A stretch of 6,033 bases of DNA from Woeseia sp. (GTDB lineage: Bacteria > Pseudomonadota > Gammaproteobacteria > Steroidobacterales > Woeseiaceae). The stretch lies in the NCBI GenBank assembly GCA_018701055.1, contig JABIUH010000041.1, positions 1 to 6,033 of the forward strand, written 5' to 3'. Positions within the stretch are counted from its first letter, which is position 1. The number at the start of each line of letters is the position of its first letter. The translations under genes were made by a program, and so were the position numbers. The notes below the pieces were generated by a model. It had not been told where the DNA came from. It was given only the letters and a program-made list of their open reading frames with translations, and ran no database searches. Positions 1 through 6,033 of this stretch are shown piece by piece.

Positions 1-188
1 CCGCGCCAAGCCGGATCATCTAAAACGTTGCCATCGATAACCGGTTCGCTCGCAATTCTGGACGCCGATCCGATCGGCGCTACACCGTCAGTTGATTCTT
101 GCCCAAACGATGCAAACGGCATAGCCAGTAAGCCAACCGCGCATACGCTAATTAGTCGCAATGAATTTCGCGAAATTCCTTTGATCAC
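1..188 (-). CDS. Exported protein with CBM9-like/DUF5916-like N-terminus (partial, 3' end off the left edge)
   Basis: About 62 codons are visible on the minus strand, read from a GTG at 188-186. Residues 1-29 look like a Sec signal peptide: basic stretch (K3, R7, R11), hydrophobic core (residues 12-26), and likely cleavage near SFG-QE (residues 27-31). The mature part then reads IASEPVIDGNVLDDPAW, the typical opening of CBM9-like domains (PVIDG-x-LDDPAW) found at the N-terminus of many DUF5916 outer-membrane-associated proteins. The rest of the protein is outside the window, so its function cannot be assigned; a sugar-binding or surface role is inference. An in-frame ATG at 227-225 is an alternative start, but it would put 13 extra residues ahead of the signal peptide. 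Neither start has a strong Shine-Dalgarno (AAGGA lies 14 bases before the GTG, GGGG about 7 bases before). It lies downstream of the lyase gene on the same strand, across a gap of roughly 110-150 bases, so co-transcription is possible but not shown. Confidence 0.65.
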   Translation of the reverse strand, partial: MIKGISRNSLRLISVCAVGLLAMPFASFGQESTDGVAPIGSASRIASEPVIDGNVLDDPAWR

Positions 189-335
189 TCTTACACCCCA
201 AGTCCTTGCTTCTGCAACTAAAACCATGCCGCTGCAGCCTGAACGGCCGTCAGTTTGCGGATCCTGAGACCACAATCAACAGGCTAAGTTCGAGGTTTGG
301 CGGGATCTGACATTTCTTTGCAATCAGAGGTGCTC
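189..335. other. Intergenic region with no gene seen
   Basis: This is the spacer between the lyase stop codon and the start of the partial CBM9-like gene, both on the minus strand. I see no convincing promoter, no strong terminator hairpin and no conserved RNA. A weak interrupted dyad (CTGAACGGCCGTCAG, near 242-256) is too short to call. If the ATG at 227 is the true start, bases 189-227 are coding. Confidence 0.5.
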
Positions 336-1334
336 TCAGGTCTTCAATATATCGCTGTAGCCAAACAATCCAGCGGAGCCGCCGGTGTGGATAAAAACGA
401 TCGATTTCGTATCTTCAAAGTAGCCCGTTTTGATCAAATCGATCATTCCGGCCAGACCTTTACCACTGTAAACGGGATCGAACAACAAACCCTCGAGGCG
501 AGCCAGTAACATCACTGCCTCATTCATTCCATCAGTGGCTAATCCGTATCCATCACCCACATAATCACAATTTGCGACGACGTCCTCCCGACTAACGATA
601 CCGGGTGCACCTACAAATTCAGCTGTTTCTACGGCCAATTTGTACACTTTTTCTTCCTGGGCATCTTTCGCCGCGTTCACGCCAATCCCTAACAATGGGA
701 TATTTGCACAACTGGATTTCAGACCCACGATCAAACCTGCTTGTGTGCCCGCACTACCTGTCGCATGCACCATGTGGTCAAAAACAAGACCGGCTCGATT
801 GGCCTGACCCAAAGTCTCCAATGCGCAATCGACATAACCAAGCGCGCCAATCGTATTGGAGCCACCGCCCGGAATTATGTAAGGCGTCCTATTTTTCGCC
901 CGCAGATCAGACGCAGTAGATTCCATCTCGGCGTTCATGTCAGTGCCTTTTTCGACATCGCGTATGTTCGCACCAAACATGCGACCCAATAGTACGTTGC
1001 CAGAATTTACGTACGCGTCCGCTGGGTCGGAGACGCGTTTCTCAAAGATCAGTTCGCAATCCATGCCGAGTTTGGCGGCCGCTGCAGCCGTTTGGCGCGC
1101 ATGATTCGATTGCACTGCACCTTGCGTGATAATAACGTCAGCATTGTGTTTCTGTGCATCGGCCATTAAGAATTCGAGTTTGCGAGTCTTGTTGCCACCG
1201 GTACCAAGACCCGTGCAGTCGTCTCGCTTAACGTATATGTCAGGCCCACCGAGATGCTTACTCAAACGTGGCAAATGCTCCAACGGTGTTGGCAGGTGTG
1301 CAAGCGATACTCGTGGGAATCTTGATAACAACAT
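336..1334 (-). CDS. PLP-dependent D-cysteine desulfhydrase / L-cysteate sulfo-lyase family protein
   Basis: This 332-residue protein has the length and motif order of the ACC deaminase/D-cysteine desulfhydrase group of fold-type II PLP enzymes. Seen: GTGGNKTRKLEF (residues 44-55), where K49 should form the Schiff base with PLP; QSNHARQ (75-81), where S76 matches the family's active-site Ser; PGGGSN (155-160); and the phosphate-binding loop TGSAGT (192-197). Near the C-terminus are DPVYSGKG and HTGGSAGLFGY. The opening LSRFPR-x-x-LAHLPTPLE and an internal DMNAEME resemble, from memory, the L-cysteate sulfo-lyase CuyA (cysteate to pyruvate, sulfite and ammonia). D-cysteine desulfhydrase (pyruvate, sulfide, ammonia) is the main alternative and cannot be excluded by reading alone. 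The protein should be cytoplasmic, with no signal peptide. The ATG at 1334 is well supported by TAAGGAA about 9 bases upstream. It follows the racemase gene by 38 bases on the same strand, which suggests an operon. Confidence 0.9.
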   Translation of the reverse strand: MLLSRFPRVSLAHLPTPLEHLPRLSKHLGGPDIYVKRDDCTGLGTGGNKTRKLEFLMADAQKHNADVIITQGAVQSNHARQTAAAAAKLGMDCELIFEKRVSDPADAYVNSGNVLLGRMFGANIRDVEKGTDMNAEMESTASDLRAKNRTPYIIPGGGSNTIGALGYVDCALETLGQANRAGLVFDHMVHATGSAGTQAGLIVGLKSSCANIPLLGIGVNAAKDAQEEKVYKLAVETAEFVGAPGIVSREDVVANCDYVGDGYGLATDGMNEAVMLLARLEGLLFDPVYSGKGLAGMIDLIKTGYFEDTKSIVFIHTGGSAGLFGYSDILKT

Positions 1335-1343
1335 GATGTTCTA

Positions 1344-1350
1344 TTCCTTA
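1344..1350 (-). promoter_or_regulatory. Ribosome binding site of the PLP lyase gene
   Basis: The minus strand reads TAAGGAA about 9 bases before the ATG at 1334, a good Shine-Dalgarno match that fixes this start. It lies in an AT-rich 38-base spacer after the racemase stop, so the lyase can be translated independently from a shared message. Confidence 0.65.
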
Positions 1351-1372
1351 TTTTTAAATACTAAATTTATGA

Positions 1373-2080
1373 CTAAATATCCGTCGCAATTTCCACTGTT
1401 CGCCGCGCCAATACGTCGGTCGAAGCGACGACCGGCAACGGATAATCAGTACCGTCAAATACCAGCGGAATTTCAGTACAACCTGCAATTAAAACCTCCG
1501 CACCCAGCTGTTTGAGGGCGTTCGCAACTTCTTCCATCGCCTGTCCAACGGCATCACTTTCGTCACCCGCTTTAATGGCATTGATCAATTCCATACATTT
1601 TAGCTGATTTGCGACATCCGGTATCACTGCGGTTCTACCGCTCGCTGCTATCGCGTCTTGATAGATACCAGTTTCCACGCAACCCGTGGTTGCCATGACA
1701 CCAATTATTTGCGACTGCGGGCAAATCCTTTCAATCTCGCTAACCGACTCGTCAATAATGCTAACAAAACGAATGCCAGTAGTTGAGCGCATTTCGTCCA
1801 AAAATACATGTGCGGTATTGCACACCAAAACCAAAAACTCTGCCCCAGCGTCTTCAAGCCTCTTAGCCATTGTAGCGAGACGGGCTGAAACATCGTCGGA
1901 TCCCGAGCTAATCGCTCGTTGTCGATTCGGGATGGTCGGATCGTTATCGACGATCATATGAACATGATCCTGATCCCGACCTGCCTCTGTCAGGGCGATT
2001 ACCTTGGCCATGAAATCGACGGTCGCGCTTGGGCCCATACCGCCCATGACACCAGCCTTTTTTCGCTTTTGTTGCGTCAT
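1373..2080 (-). CDS. Aspartate/glutamate racemase family protein (aspartate racemase-like)
   Basis: This 235-residue protein is the usual size for the PLP-independent Asp/Glu/hydantoin racemase superfamily. Seen in order: N-terminal GVMGGMGPSAT (residues 10-20); DNDPTIPNR (45-53), a substrate-loop motif typical of aspartate racemases; VCNTAH (86-91) with the first catalytic Cys, C87; and AGCTEIPL (199-206) with the second, C201. Both cysteines of the two-base racemization mechanism are present, so the enzyme should be active. The expected reaction is interconversion of L- and D-forms of aspartate or a similar acidic amino acid; the exact substrate cannot be read from sequence. It is cytoplasmic. 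The ATG at 2080 is the first possible start, because two in-frame TGA codons lie 13-18 bases upstream; its Shine-Dalgarno is weak. It appears to be the first gene of a minus-strand unit, followed 38 bases later by the cysteine/cysteate lyase, and is divergent from the plus-strand envelope genes. Confidence 0.92.
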   Translation of the reverse strand: MTQQKRKKAGVMGGMGPSATVDFMAKVIALTEAGRDQDHVHMIVDNDPTIPNRQRAISSGSDDVSARLATMAKRLEDAGAEFLVLVCNTAHVFLDEMRSTTGIRFVSIIDESVSEIERICPQSQIIGVMATTGCVETGIYQDAIAASGRTAVIPDVANQLKCMELINAIKAGDESDAVGQAMEEVANALKQLGAEVLIAGCTEIPLVFDGTDYPLPVVASTDVLARRTVEIATDI

Positions 2081-2109
2081 CGGATCACTGCATCATCAAT
2101 ATGGCCGCG

Positions 2110-2118
2110 AGAATAGCA
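2110..2118 (-). promoter_or_regulatory. Possible extended -10 promoter element for the racemase-lyase unit
   Basis: The minus strand reads TGC-TATTCT, an extended -10 type sequence (TGn followed by a 4-of-6 match to TATAAT). Transcription would start about 7 bases downstream, giving a leader of roughly 20-25 bases before the racemase ATG. The -35 region at the right distance is poor, so this is a tentative call. Confidence 0.25.
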
Positions 2119-2187
2119 TTGATTGCACACGAATCCGCATAGCTCCACGTCCGGCGACCAATCGGGTACCCTATACGTCCATTGCTG

Positions 2188-2197
2188 GAGAGAAAGT
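2188..2197 (+). promoter_or_regulatory. Ribosome binding site that decides the start of the small exported protein
   Basis: GGAGAGAAAG ends just before the ATG at 2200. GGAG lies 8 bases from that ATG, which is ideal spacing. An upstream in-frame TTG at 2182 would overlap this site and is therefore unlikely to be the true start. Confidence 0.7.
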
Positions 2198-2199
2198 CG

Positions 2200-2688
2200 A
2201 TGAAATCGGTAATTTTATTTTTCGTATTGAGCGTCGCAGTTTCATTGCCAGCCGCTGAAAATTCACCGAGTATCGACCAACGATCCTACAACCTCGGCAT
2301 CATGGGTGGATTTGCAGAAGTCGTCCACCTGGGCGTCAAAAAACTCGCACTTAGCGAAGTCATGACGCCGGAAAAAATGGACGATGTAATGGCGGACGCG
2401 CAGATAATCGCCGAACGCAATGAGGTTCTGATCTGGCGTGAAACCGATTTTCTGGTCACCGACCTCTATCCTACAGATGTCGCGCTCGGAAAACACGTTC
2501 TATTGATCTATACAGGCGACACGCTAGACGAATATCAGAAATTGAAGGCGGACAAGGAGGCATTGGTCGCGAGTGATGAATATCACGGCCAAGCTCGAGA
2601 AAACATTGCGCGTCAATTTGGTAGACTCCTTAGCTATCCGAAATCTGTAATTGACGATCTTCTAGAAAACAATCCTCTAAATAAATAA
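2200..2688 (+). CDS. Small exported protein of unknown function
   Basis: I do not recognise this 162-residue protein. The start at 2200 is chosen because it has a strong ribosome binding site and places a clean Sec signal peptide at the very N-terminus: K2, a hydrophobic core (residues 4-16) and a cleavage site around LPA-A-E (16-20). The mature protein is about 143 residues, lacks cysteine (so neither a lipoprotein nor disulfide-bonded), is rich in charged residues, and looks mixed alpha/beta with a helical, acidic C-terminal half (EYQKLKADKEAL; IARQFGRLL). It has no further membrane segment and should be soluble in the periplasm or secreted. The TPR lipoprotein gene follows after 12 bases on the same strand, so the two are probably co-transcribed and may work together at the cell envelope; that is inference from spacing. 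Confidence 0.8.
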   Translation: MKSVILFFVLSVAVSLPAAENSPSIDQRSYNLGIMGGFAEVVHLGVKKLALSEVMTPEKMDDVMADAQIIAERNEVLIWRETDFLVTDLYPTDVALGKHVLLIYTGDTLDEYQKLKADKEALVASDEYHGQARENIARQFGRLLSYPKSVIDDLLENNPLNK

Positions 2689-2700
2689 GAGAAAAATACA

Positions 2701-4299
2701 ATGAGAAAAGTTTTGATGATTGCTGGTATCTGTATCGGCATTGGCGGCTGCGTGACCGATGGATCCGGTGGTCACAGCATGACGATGGGCGGTGACGCGG
2801 CGAGCTTTCATGACCCAATTGATTATATTCCCGGCGCGCTTGGCAACTATTCCTGGGAAATTACGACCGACAGTCCAGCCGCACAAGACTATTTCACACA
2901 GGGCATGCAGTTGCGTTGGGCGTACAACGTCAATGAGGCCGCTCAATCGATGGCCGAAGCACGACGGATCGATGACGCTTGCGCGATGTGTTACTGGGGC
3001 GAGGCTTTCGCTCTAGGTTCCTTCCTCAATGGCGGCATGACTGAGGCCAAAGCGCCGCATGCGCACACAGCCATTGAAAAAGCAGTCGCTCTCGCTGGGA
3101 ATGCGAATGAGATGGAGCGTGACTTAATCATGGCAGCGCGGGCTCGCTATCCAGCCGACTACAATCCGGAAGAGCGCCGTCCGGTGGACGAAGCATTCGC
3201 CAAGGAAATGGAGCGCGTTTACGCAAAATATCCGGATAGCCATGAAGTGGCTGTCGTATACGCTGTAGCGCTATTTATGCTTGAAGAACGTCGCGGTTAC
3301 CGCGATGTTAACGCTCCAGACCTGATTCGACTACATGGTGTATTAACGGGCGTGCTCGACGAAGACATAACGAACCCGGGCGCTTGCCATCTTTACATTC
3401 ATTCAACTGAATCCAGTCAGGAACCGGGTCGCGCATTGGCTTGCGCAAAGTACCTAAGCGATGCGGTACCAGTGGCCAGCCATATTCAACATATGCCGTC
3501 ACATACCTATAACGAAGTGGGTCATTGGGGAGATTCTGTCGAAGCTAATACGAAAGCATGGCATTCGGATTTAATGGCCGGAGAGAACAAGGGTTTTTCC
3601 TATGGACCAACTCACAATCTACACATGTTGTTATTTGCATCATCGATGGACGGCCAGGGCGCCATTGCGACTCAGGCCGGCAAGGACTACGCAAAACTCG
3701 GCGGGAACACAATGTTCCATGTTTTGACCCTGGTTAGGTTCGGCCGTTTCGATGAAATACTTGACGTTACCTCTCGCCCAGAGGGTGAGGTTGACGGCGG
3801 ATTTTGGGATTTCGCGCAAGGCTACGCGGAGCTTCGCGAAGGCAATACAAAAGCGGCGAAACGATACCTCGCGAAAGTTCAGGATCTTGCGGAAAATTCT
3901 GACGGTATCTTTCGTTTTCATAGCGCGGAACAGCTAATGGGATTGTCCGCGAACATATTAGAGGGCGAGATTCTACGTGCCGAGGGTGACGTCGACGGTG
4001 CAATCGCCGCATTTCAACGCGCAGCCGAGTGGGACGACAAGCAAGAATACGACGAACCTGAACCTATCCCTTACGCGGCACGCCACTGGTTAGGTGCGGC
4101 CTTAGTCGAGGCAGGACGATTCGCTGAAGCCGAAAAAGAATACCGAACCGAACTTGCTGATCATCCACACAACGTTTGGTCGCTGCACGGGCTGAAGCAA
4201 GCCTTAGCCGGTCAGGGTAAGACAGACGCCGCAGTAGACGAAGATTACACAAACAGTACTGCTCGATCTGACACCTACATCACTTCATCGCGATTTTGA
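2701..4299 (+). CDS. TPR-repeat lipoprotein with conserved-looking His/Cys motifs
   Basis: This 532-residue protein begins with a short basic stretch (R2, K3), a hydrophobic core and the lipobox IGGC (residues 14-17). C17 should be lipidated, and the following V and T do not signal inner-membrane retention, so the outer membrane is likely. TPR-like helical pairs are visible at about 57-105, and two good C-terminal repeats lie at about 420-445 (AEGDVDGAIAAFQRA) and 459-500 (AARHWLGAALVEAGRFAEAEKEY). The middle carries the signature of a bacterial TPR family known to me only by pattern: CAMCYWGEAFALG (94-106), ERDLIMAARARY, HLYIH (230-234), HIQHMPSHTY (261-270) and HNLH (305-308). TPR proteins normally act as scaffolds; the clustered His and CxxC could bind a metal or haem, but no activity is established that I know of. 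It starts 12 bases after the small exported protein gene, with AAGAG about 9 bases before the ATG. It converges on the peptidase gene, with 20 bases between the two stops. Confidence 0.93.
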   Translation: MRKVLMIAGICIGIGGCVTDGSGGHSMTMGGDAASFHDPIDYIPGALGNYSWEITTDSPAAQDYFTQGMQLRWAYNVNEAAQSMAEARRIDDACAMCYWGEAFALGSFLNGGMTEAKAPHAHTAIEKAVALAGNANEMERDLIMAARARYPADYNPEERRPVDEAFAKEMERVYAKYPDSHEVAVVYAVALFMLEERRGYRDVNAPDLIRLHGVLTGVLDEDITNPGACHLYIHSTESSQEPGRALACAKYLSDAVPVASHIQHMPSHTYNEVGHWGDSVEANTKAWHSDLMAGENKGFSYGPTHNLHMLLFASSMDGQGAIATQAGKDYAKLGGNTMFHVLTLVRFGRFDEILDVTSRPEGEVDGGFWDFAQGYAELREGNTKAAKRYLAKVQDLAENSDGIFRFHSAEQLMGLSANILEGEILRAEGDVDGAIAAFQRAAEWDDKQEYDEPEPIPYAARHWLGAALVEAGRFAEAEKEYRTELADHPHNVWSLHGLKQALAGQGKTDAAVDEDYTNSTARSDTYITSSRF

Positions 4300-4305
4300 G
4301 TCATC

Positions 4306-4334
4306 TCGGGGTCAGAGTATTACTCTGACCCCGA
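4306..4334. repeat. Perfect palindrome (GGGGTCAGAGTA type) between convergent genes; possible terminator or REP-like element
   Basis: The left arm TCGGGGTCAGAGTA (4306-4319) is matched exactly by its reverse complement at 4321-4334, with one unpaired T at 4320. As RNA it would form a stem of about 12 pairs with a 5-base loop. On the plus strand it is followed by ATTTCCTT, a poor T-tract, so it may be a weak terminator for the TPR gene; on the minus strand no T-run follows. It overlaps the last codons and the TAA stop (4320-4322) of the peptidase gene. I recall very similar GGGGTCAGAGT palindromes recurring in gammaproteobacterial genomes, some near IS200-like/RAYT transposases, but that is memory, not a search. 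Only one copy is present here. Confidence 0.75.
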
Positions 4335-6033
4335 TTTCCTTCGAATAACATCAATTGATTCGAGTGCTGCGAGGTACTCTTCAACGTATTCGATCGGCAC
4401 GTCGCCAATTTCCGTCACCAGCCAATCGCGAATGTCACTGACGGTTCTTTGTCCGTCGACGAAATTCAGAGCCTCGTAAGCATATTGACCGCCACCACCA
4501 TATGTCCCGACGTAGCTACGTAGACGTAGGTGAGATACCGCTTCAGCGCCCAATTTGTCCGTCAGATAGGAATAGCCAAACGCACCCATTGGACCTTCTA
4601 CATTCGGGTTTCTTTGATAGACGATCTGGTTTCGATAGACGGGCGCAAATGTTTGTACGTCAGGCGGAGCAACCAACTCCTCAAGTTCGGCCAAAAACGC
4701 TACCGAGTTTTCGTGGTCCTTCTCGTCAAGACCAGCAAATGGTTCGACGCTATGTACTTTGCGCCGCTCAACCGCAAAATGAATTTTTGACACTTCAATT
4801 TGATCGACTGCATTCAAACTTGCGCGACGTTCAAGCAATTCACCACTGCGTGCTAACGCGTTCCTTTTTAGCATCTTAAGCACAGCCGGCACGTCTTCGT
4901 CCGACATATTGGCTAGAAACCATGCGTTGACCGCGCCGATAAATGCGGCGCGTTTTAATTTAGTCGGGTCAATATTAGCGGCGAGGTCGTAATTTGTATG
5001 AATATAGCGATCCGGCCAGTCATGCAAGTACAAACCTGGTTTCTGCCATGTCCCTTCAAAAAAAACATCATGGTCGCTGCCCATATCAAGATTTTCCATT
5101 ATGGCGAGCAACGGTTCTTTGCCGCCCTCAGGTGCATTCAACGGAAAATCGACTGTAATGCCACTGGCGAACTGCTCGGTTTGATCGTTCACAAAGTGAC
5201 CCACTTCGTGTCCAAGGTCGCTAATGAATGACGGCACACTCATCGGGCCACCCGAGATTCGAAACACCGACTTCGTTACGGGACCGCCGCCGACCATATC
5301 CATATGAATGTTAGCTTTAATACGGCCGGCATCTTCGTGTTGGGTCAAATAGATAATGCTGCCTTCGATCTCCGCCGGCCAAAGAAAACGAATGCTTCGT
5401 TTCGGCCGTGGCAAAATATTATTTTTGATTAAAGCACTTAGCGTTCGCGCTACCTCCAAAATCGAAACACATCCTGACGCATTGTCATTGGCTCCCGGTC
5501 TCGGATGATCAAGGTGGCAGGTGAAATGAATATCTTCGCCTTTGTGCGTAGTGCCGTGGATCGCGGCTGCCGCGAAACCATACTGCCCGGTCTCGTGGCT
5601 GGCATCGACATTCGCAGACAGAATAATTTCTTCGCCCGCTTCAAGGCGCGCCTGAAATTTCCGCGCCTCACCGAGCGAAATCATAAAGCCGAATGATTTT
5701 GTATTGGGAAAACTTTCCAAGTGCCCCCATCGAACGAGGCGATCGTCCTCCCGCCACCATGCGGAGCGCTGATTCGGTGCGTAAGAAATAATACCCGCTG
5801 CACCGAGCTCTCCTACCGCGCGCTCAACAACTGTCTCAGGCTGGCTTGAAGTAAGCACCAGCTTTCCACGCACATCCTTGTTCGCGTAGTGTTCATCTGA
5901 TGTACCACTGCCAATATCAACTAACGCGGCAGTAACGTCAGCCGAGAAACTATCTTGTGCGAGAGACAAAGGAACCGAACCCCAATCACCGAGTCGGCGT
6001 ACACGAATCGTTTCGCCATCAATGTTGCCGAGC
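4320..6033 (-). CDS. M28/DUF4910-like metallopeptidase with PA domain and C-terminal winged-helix-like tail (partial, 5' end off the right edge)
   Basis: The frame is open to the window edge (at least 570 codons). A TTG at 5969 is an internal Leu, because 21 sensible codons, including ETIRVRRLGDWGS, precede it. Numbering below takes that Leu as 1. Residues about 30-135 form a PA-like domain (VRGKLVL...GAAGIISY). The zinc aminopeptidase core follows: HLDHP (152-156), GANDNASG (159-166) with the bridging-type D162, PAEIEGS (198-204), HMDMVGGG (222-229) with D224, GSDHDVFF (297-304) and IHTNYD (323-328) with H324. This fits M28-type two-metal hydrolases, nearest in pattern to DUF4910 proteins, which carry PETIGS where classic M28 enzymes have Glu-Glu. 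The C-terminal ~60 residues (ALNFVDGQRTVSDIRDWL...VEEYLAALE) resemble the winged-helix tail of such proteins. Expected role: hydrolysis of an N-terminal residue from peptides or a related amide; substrate unknown. Export cannot be judged because the N-terminus is missing. The last residues, KSGSE, and the stop are encoded by the palindrome. Confidence 0.9.
   Translation of the reverse strand, partial: LGNIDGETIRVRRLGDWGSVPLSLAQDSFSADVTAALVDIGSGTSDEHYANKDVRGKLVLTSSQPETVVERAVGELGAAGIISYAPNQRSAWWREDDRLVRWGHLESFPNTKSFGFMISLGEARKFQARLEAGEEIILSANVDASHETGQYGFAAAAIHGTTHKGEDIHFTCHLDHPRPGANDNASGCVSILEVARTLSALIKNNILPRPKRSIRFLWPAEIEGSIIYLTQHEDAGRIKANIHMDMVGGGPVTKSVFRISGGPMSVPSFISDLGHEVGHFVNDQTEQFASGITVDFPLNAPEGGKEPLLAIMENLDMGSDHDVFFEGTWQKPGLYLHDWPDRYIHTNYDLAANIDPTKLKRAAFIGAVNAWFLANMSDEDVPAVLKMLKRNALARSGELLERRASLNAVDQIEVSKIHFAVERRKVHSVEPFAGLDEKDHENSVAFLAELEELVAPPDVQTFAPVYRNQIVYQRNPNVEGPMGAFGYSYLTDKLGAEAVSHLRLRSYVGTYGGGGQYAYEALNFVDGQRTVSDIRDWLVTEIGDVPIEYVEEYLAALESIDVIRRKSGSE

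Larger units (their letters stand above)
2081..2199. other. Divergent intergenic region between racemase and small exported protein genes
   Basis: These 119 bases separate two divergently oriented units and should hold promoters for both. The best candidate is on the minus strand (see the entry at 2110-2118). On the plus strand TATACG at 2172-2177 could be a -10 box, but no matching -35 is seen. No obvious operator palindrome or riboswitch fold was found. Confidence 0.5.

Noticed and set aside
63..79. Palindrome CGCCGATC-c-GATCGGCG
   Set aside because: Arms are only 8 bp and it lies inside coding sequence of the partial exported protein, with ordinary codons; no operator context.
28..267. 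Plus-strand reading frame of 79 codons starting at TTG
   Set aside because: It has no ribosome binding site or recognisable domain, and lies antisense to the signal peptide and CBM9-like start on the minus strand, which explains the open frame.
1335..1372. AT-rich spacer between racemase and lyase as an internal promoter
   Set aside because: TATA-like strings are present (for example TAGTAT on the minus strand), but none has a -35 box at correct spacing; AT-richness alone is not enough.
2149..2177. Plus-strand promoter with -10 TATACG
   Set aside because: The -35 region at 17-base spacing (GTCCGG) does not match, and the resulting leader would be very short.
2182..2199. TTG at 2182 as an earlier start for the small exported protein
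   Set aside because: It would place charged residues before the signal peptide and overlaps the Shine-Dalgarno GGAG that serves the ATG at 2200.
4510..4529. Triplicated ACGTAG in a 20-base stretch
   Set aside because: It falls within the peptidase coding frame, encoding an ordinary Leu-Arg-Ser-Tyr-Val stretch; it does not extend into a longer repeat.
4502..4879. Plus-strand frame of 125 codons
   Set aside because: It is antisense to the well-supported peptidase and shows no domain, signal or ribosome binding site.

Overview
The window (6033 bases, roughly half G+C) is densely coded and looks like bacterial chromosome. It contains six protein-coding genes, two of them cut by the window edges. 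A Gram-negative host is suggested by a lipoprotein with a clear lipobox, by two further exported proteins, and by the family mix: a CBM9/DUF5916-type protein, an M28-type peptidase with a PA domain and a TPR lipoprotein. A GGGGTCAGAGTA palindrome of a kind I associate with gammaproteobacterial genomes makes a marine or environmental gammaproteobacterium my best guess, at low confidence. No tRNA, rRNA, CRISPR array or transposase gene was seen.

Layout. Bases 1-188, minus strand: the 5' end of an exported protein (signal peptide, then the start of a CBM9-like/DUF5916-like domain), running off the left edge. Bases 336-2080, minus strand: an apparent two-gene unit, first an aspartate/glutamate-type amino-acid racemase, then, 38 bases later, a PLP-dependent lyase of the D-cysteine desulfhydrase/L-cysteate sulfo-lyase family. 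Bases 2081-2199: a short divergent intergenic region. Bases 2200-4299, plus strand: a two-gene unit encoding a small exported protein of unknown function and, 12 bases later, a 532-residue lipoprotein with TPR-like helices and many His residues. Bases 4306-4334: a perfect 14-bp-arm palindrome between convergent genes. Bases 4320-6033, minus strand: a PA-domain/M28-type peptidase with a C-terminal winged-helix-like tail. Its reading frame stays open to the right edge, so its true start lies outside.

How the genes fit together. The racemase/lyase pair suggests catabolism of a D- or L-amino acid carrying sulfur; cysteate, the sulfonate analogue of aspartate, is an attractive shared substrate, but this is inference. 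The plus-strand pair is a cell-envelope unit, and the M28-type enzyme and the CBM9-like protein point to degradation of peptides or polymers. The most notable points are the racemase/lyase pairing, the altered Glu-Glu motif in the peptidase, the palindrome that supplies that peptidase's last codons and stop, and the His/Cys motif set in the TPR lipoprotein.
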